Source: Mucilaginibacter empetricola
GTDB lineage: Bacteria; Bacteroidota; Bacteroidia; Sphingobacteriales; Sphingobacteriaceae
Assembly (NCBI RefSeq): GCF_024808665.1
Contig: NZ_JANUBZ010000005.1
Span: 1-64,000, forward strand
Direction of reading: 5' to 3'
Length of the DNA stretch: 64,000 nucleotides
Shown: positions 63,701-64,000 of the stretch, piece after piece
Position numbering within the stretch: position 1 is the first letter of the stretch
Layout: each line of letters starts with the position of its first letter
Made by a program: the position numbers and the translations under genes
The notes under the pieces: model-generated
Seen by the model: only the letters and a program-made list of their open reading frames with translations
What the model was told of the DNA's origin: nothing
Database searches by the model: none

Positions 63701-63883
63701 GGGTCGGTTTCGTATAGCGTGAAGGTAATGACCATTATGGGAACAGTAATTGTTGCAGACAATTCGGCAGGGGTAGAATGGCATCAAAATGCTGTTGCTC
63801 TGGCACCTGGATCATATATTATACAGGTTATTAATAATAAGGATAAAAGCCTGGTAGGGAAGAGCATATTTGTTAAAATATAA
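60794..63883 (+). CDS. Giant surface protein 3 with T9SS sorting domain
   Basis: 1029 residues, starting from a TTG at 60794 (MKIPLLFCSLIFAFIF), which gives a normal signal peptide ending PANAAT. Early motif YTWSGGTSTAWTNVANWKLN. It lacks the VDNSTAG module of the other two and has its own middle part (INNSGTF-like words). Conserved block from NVQRYITG (about 369) to FNMVGNPYPS (about 583); fibronectin-like domain LDWKTQNEANYTGFVLQK (about 849); T9SS type A signal from LSVYPNPVKDMINLTIN (about 931). Part of its block follows protein 2, a later part protein 1, so it is a mosaic. Confidence 0.85.
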   Translation: MKIPLLFCSLIFAFIFCVSNPANAATNTYTWSGGTSTAWTNVANWKLNGSAFNQTAGGGVYYPGQNSSNTDNVVFNAITINNPAVTTNIPNTINQITVNDAITTTITINSGITFSTTSLTVGPTNGNNASLTLTTNGTTASYFTALGGNVNIGPAGGTSKLIVNANTNFECGLEEIIIGGNQSSITNNGTILITFFSDVTSNYSGGYGFINNAAGTINIEFDTEVDLGNSGNENIQNAGTFYLSSSEIDMDNSQSPGNSTATGFSITNSSTGTFTASGSTINLTATGTSIKNSGIFDVTTNSYIKLNGTSTAITNSGTFILDPSSIIYPTGASSVITNNSGSTFTLLSDNTGSATIASLSSTASCAGVFNVQRYITGSSSSYSSYRLLSSPVNCTKATSATSASTLNYISLYYLNKSATVNGTTYNGIYTGGSGGTAGGFNTTTVNPILYFYNEILKTSNTAFTSGKNVGISAINNGSGVPLPTTVNMVSSAKTMSAVSYTAPSNLPIPVGNGFIDYFVGPNTLSSPSGAISSATITNIGFINQQNVTVYLWYTPNNGTATGTSGQLSFTTPTPALGPADKFQGFNMVGNPYPSTLSLSQLFSDNNGIDNVYVLSDNKSSGSGYNVYTATGNSSPSPAYVASGQGFLVHAKSGGQTLTFQETEKAATQQLTGSSLLLGTPKQTDQQLSGLYVKMTQDSINYDYCGIYFRSDWVSTFKVGDAIDLDGLSPKVYMSSFSSDGVRTAVNHQPDYTKGINVKLYADATSDGLYSLSVEGIRNIDTLYNIFLIDHYKNDSLDMRRYSSYAFNIYKSDTSSSGGSRFELSIHPRQLQPYKLLNFAAQKAVESVQLDWKTQNEANYTGFVLQKFDGAQYNQLNSQQSNGSGAYTFTDRIPVLGNNTYRLQQTGLTGSITYSSPVTIMFNQSTTATTALSVYPNPVKDMINLTINQNSVNVNTANGSILINPLAPSTGSVSYSVKVMTIMGTVIVADNSAGVEWHQNAVALAPGSYIIQVINNKDKSLVGKSIFVKI

Positions 63884-63942
63884 ATAAATACGTCATTTCT
63901 GACCTAAAAAAAGAACAGGATTAATTTCGATATCTCCAATGT

Positions 63943-63984
63943 AAAAGAGGTTGACATTCTATCAAAATGTCAACCTCTTTTTGT
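63943..63984 (+). terminator. Terminator of surface protein 3
   Basis: AAAAGAGGTTGACATT (63943-63958) with its perfect complement (63966-63981), 16-bp stem, loop CTATCAA, T-run at 63977-63983. Confidence 0.9.
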
Positions 63985-64000
63985 TATTACGGCCAGTCTT

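Overview
The window looks like chromosomal DNA from a member of the Bacteroidota, most likely Sphingobacteriaceae (Mucilaginibacter/Pedobacter-like). Reasons: type IX secretion C-terminal domains on three giant surface proteins; TAnnTTTG -7 promoter elements with TTTG -33 elements (clearest before rplC); almost no Shine-Dalgarno sequences; a zinc-free L36; an NagB/PIG-L fusion; and moderate GC with AT-rich spacers. The species assignment is an inference from family resemblance. No tRNA, rRNA, CRISPR array, insertion sequence or prophage is visible.

Layout. 1-9 kb is mixed accessory DNA: the tail of an unidentified gene, a ParE-type toxin-antitoxin pair between two imperfect 60-bp direct repeats, a VOC protein, a coiled-coil membrane protein, a prephenate dehydrogenase of the fungal TYR1 kind, a C45/phospholipase-B-like lipoprotein, a TPR protein with an HEGRH zinc motif, and a MACPF (perforin-like) protein with three C-terminal repeats. 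9.6-25 kb is the ribosomal super-operon from rplC to rplQ, including secY, map, infA and rpoA; rpsJ is not next to rplC. A double-glycine cysteine-rich peptide gene and dnaK follow.

27.6-42.4 kb carries a GH31 glycosidase, a sugar nucleotidyltransferase, an M42 aminopeptidase, an acyl-CoA carboxylase beta subunit, a Na+/H+ antiporter, an MFS transporter behind a palindromic operator, a PIN toxin-antitoxin pair whose toxin has an in-frame stop, a FrnE-like DsbA protein and the NagB/PIG-L fusion. 42.5-52 kb is rich in DNA repair and housekeeping genes: uvrA, an ECF sigma factor, nth, recA and lpd. 52.4-63.9 kb holds three paralogous type IX-secreted adhesin-like proteins, with msrA between the second and third.

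How the parts fit. The 9.6-25 kb block makes ribosomes, the RNA polymerase alpha subunit and the Sec channel, followed by the DnaK chaperone. The three large proteins would leave by Sec (signal peptides) and then the type IX system, which is not encoded here. Their sequences are mosaic, pointing to recombination among paralogues.

The most unusual non-genic signal is a class of short-word inverted-repeat spacers (TTCGGAAT-type, GCAGAAAGC-type and TTAGAGATTAG-type). They sit between genes, even inside the ribosomal operon, and one about 120-bp copy appears to have inserted in frame into uvrA. Several larger palindromic elements and two orphan promoter/terminator units that may encode small RNAs also occur between genes.
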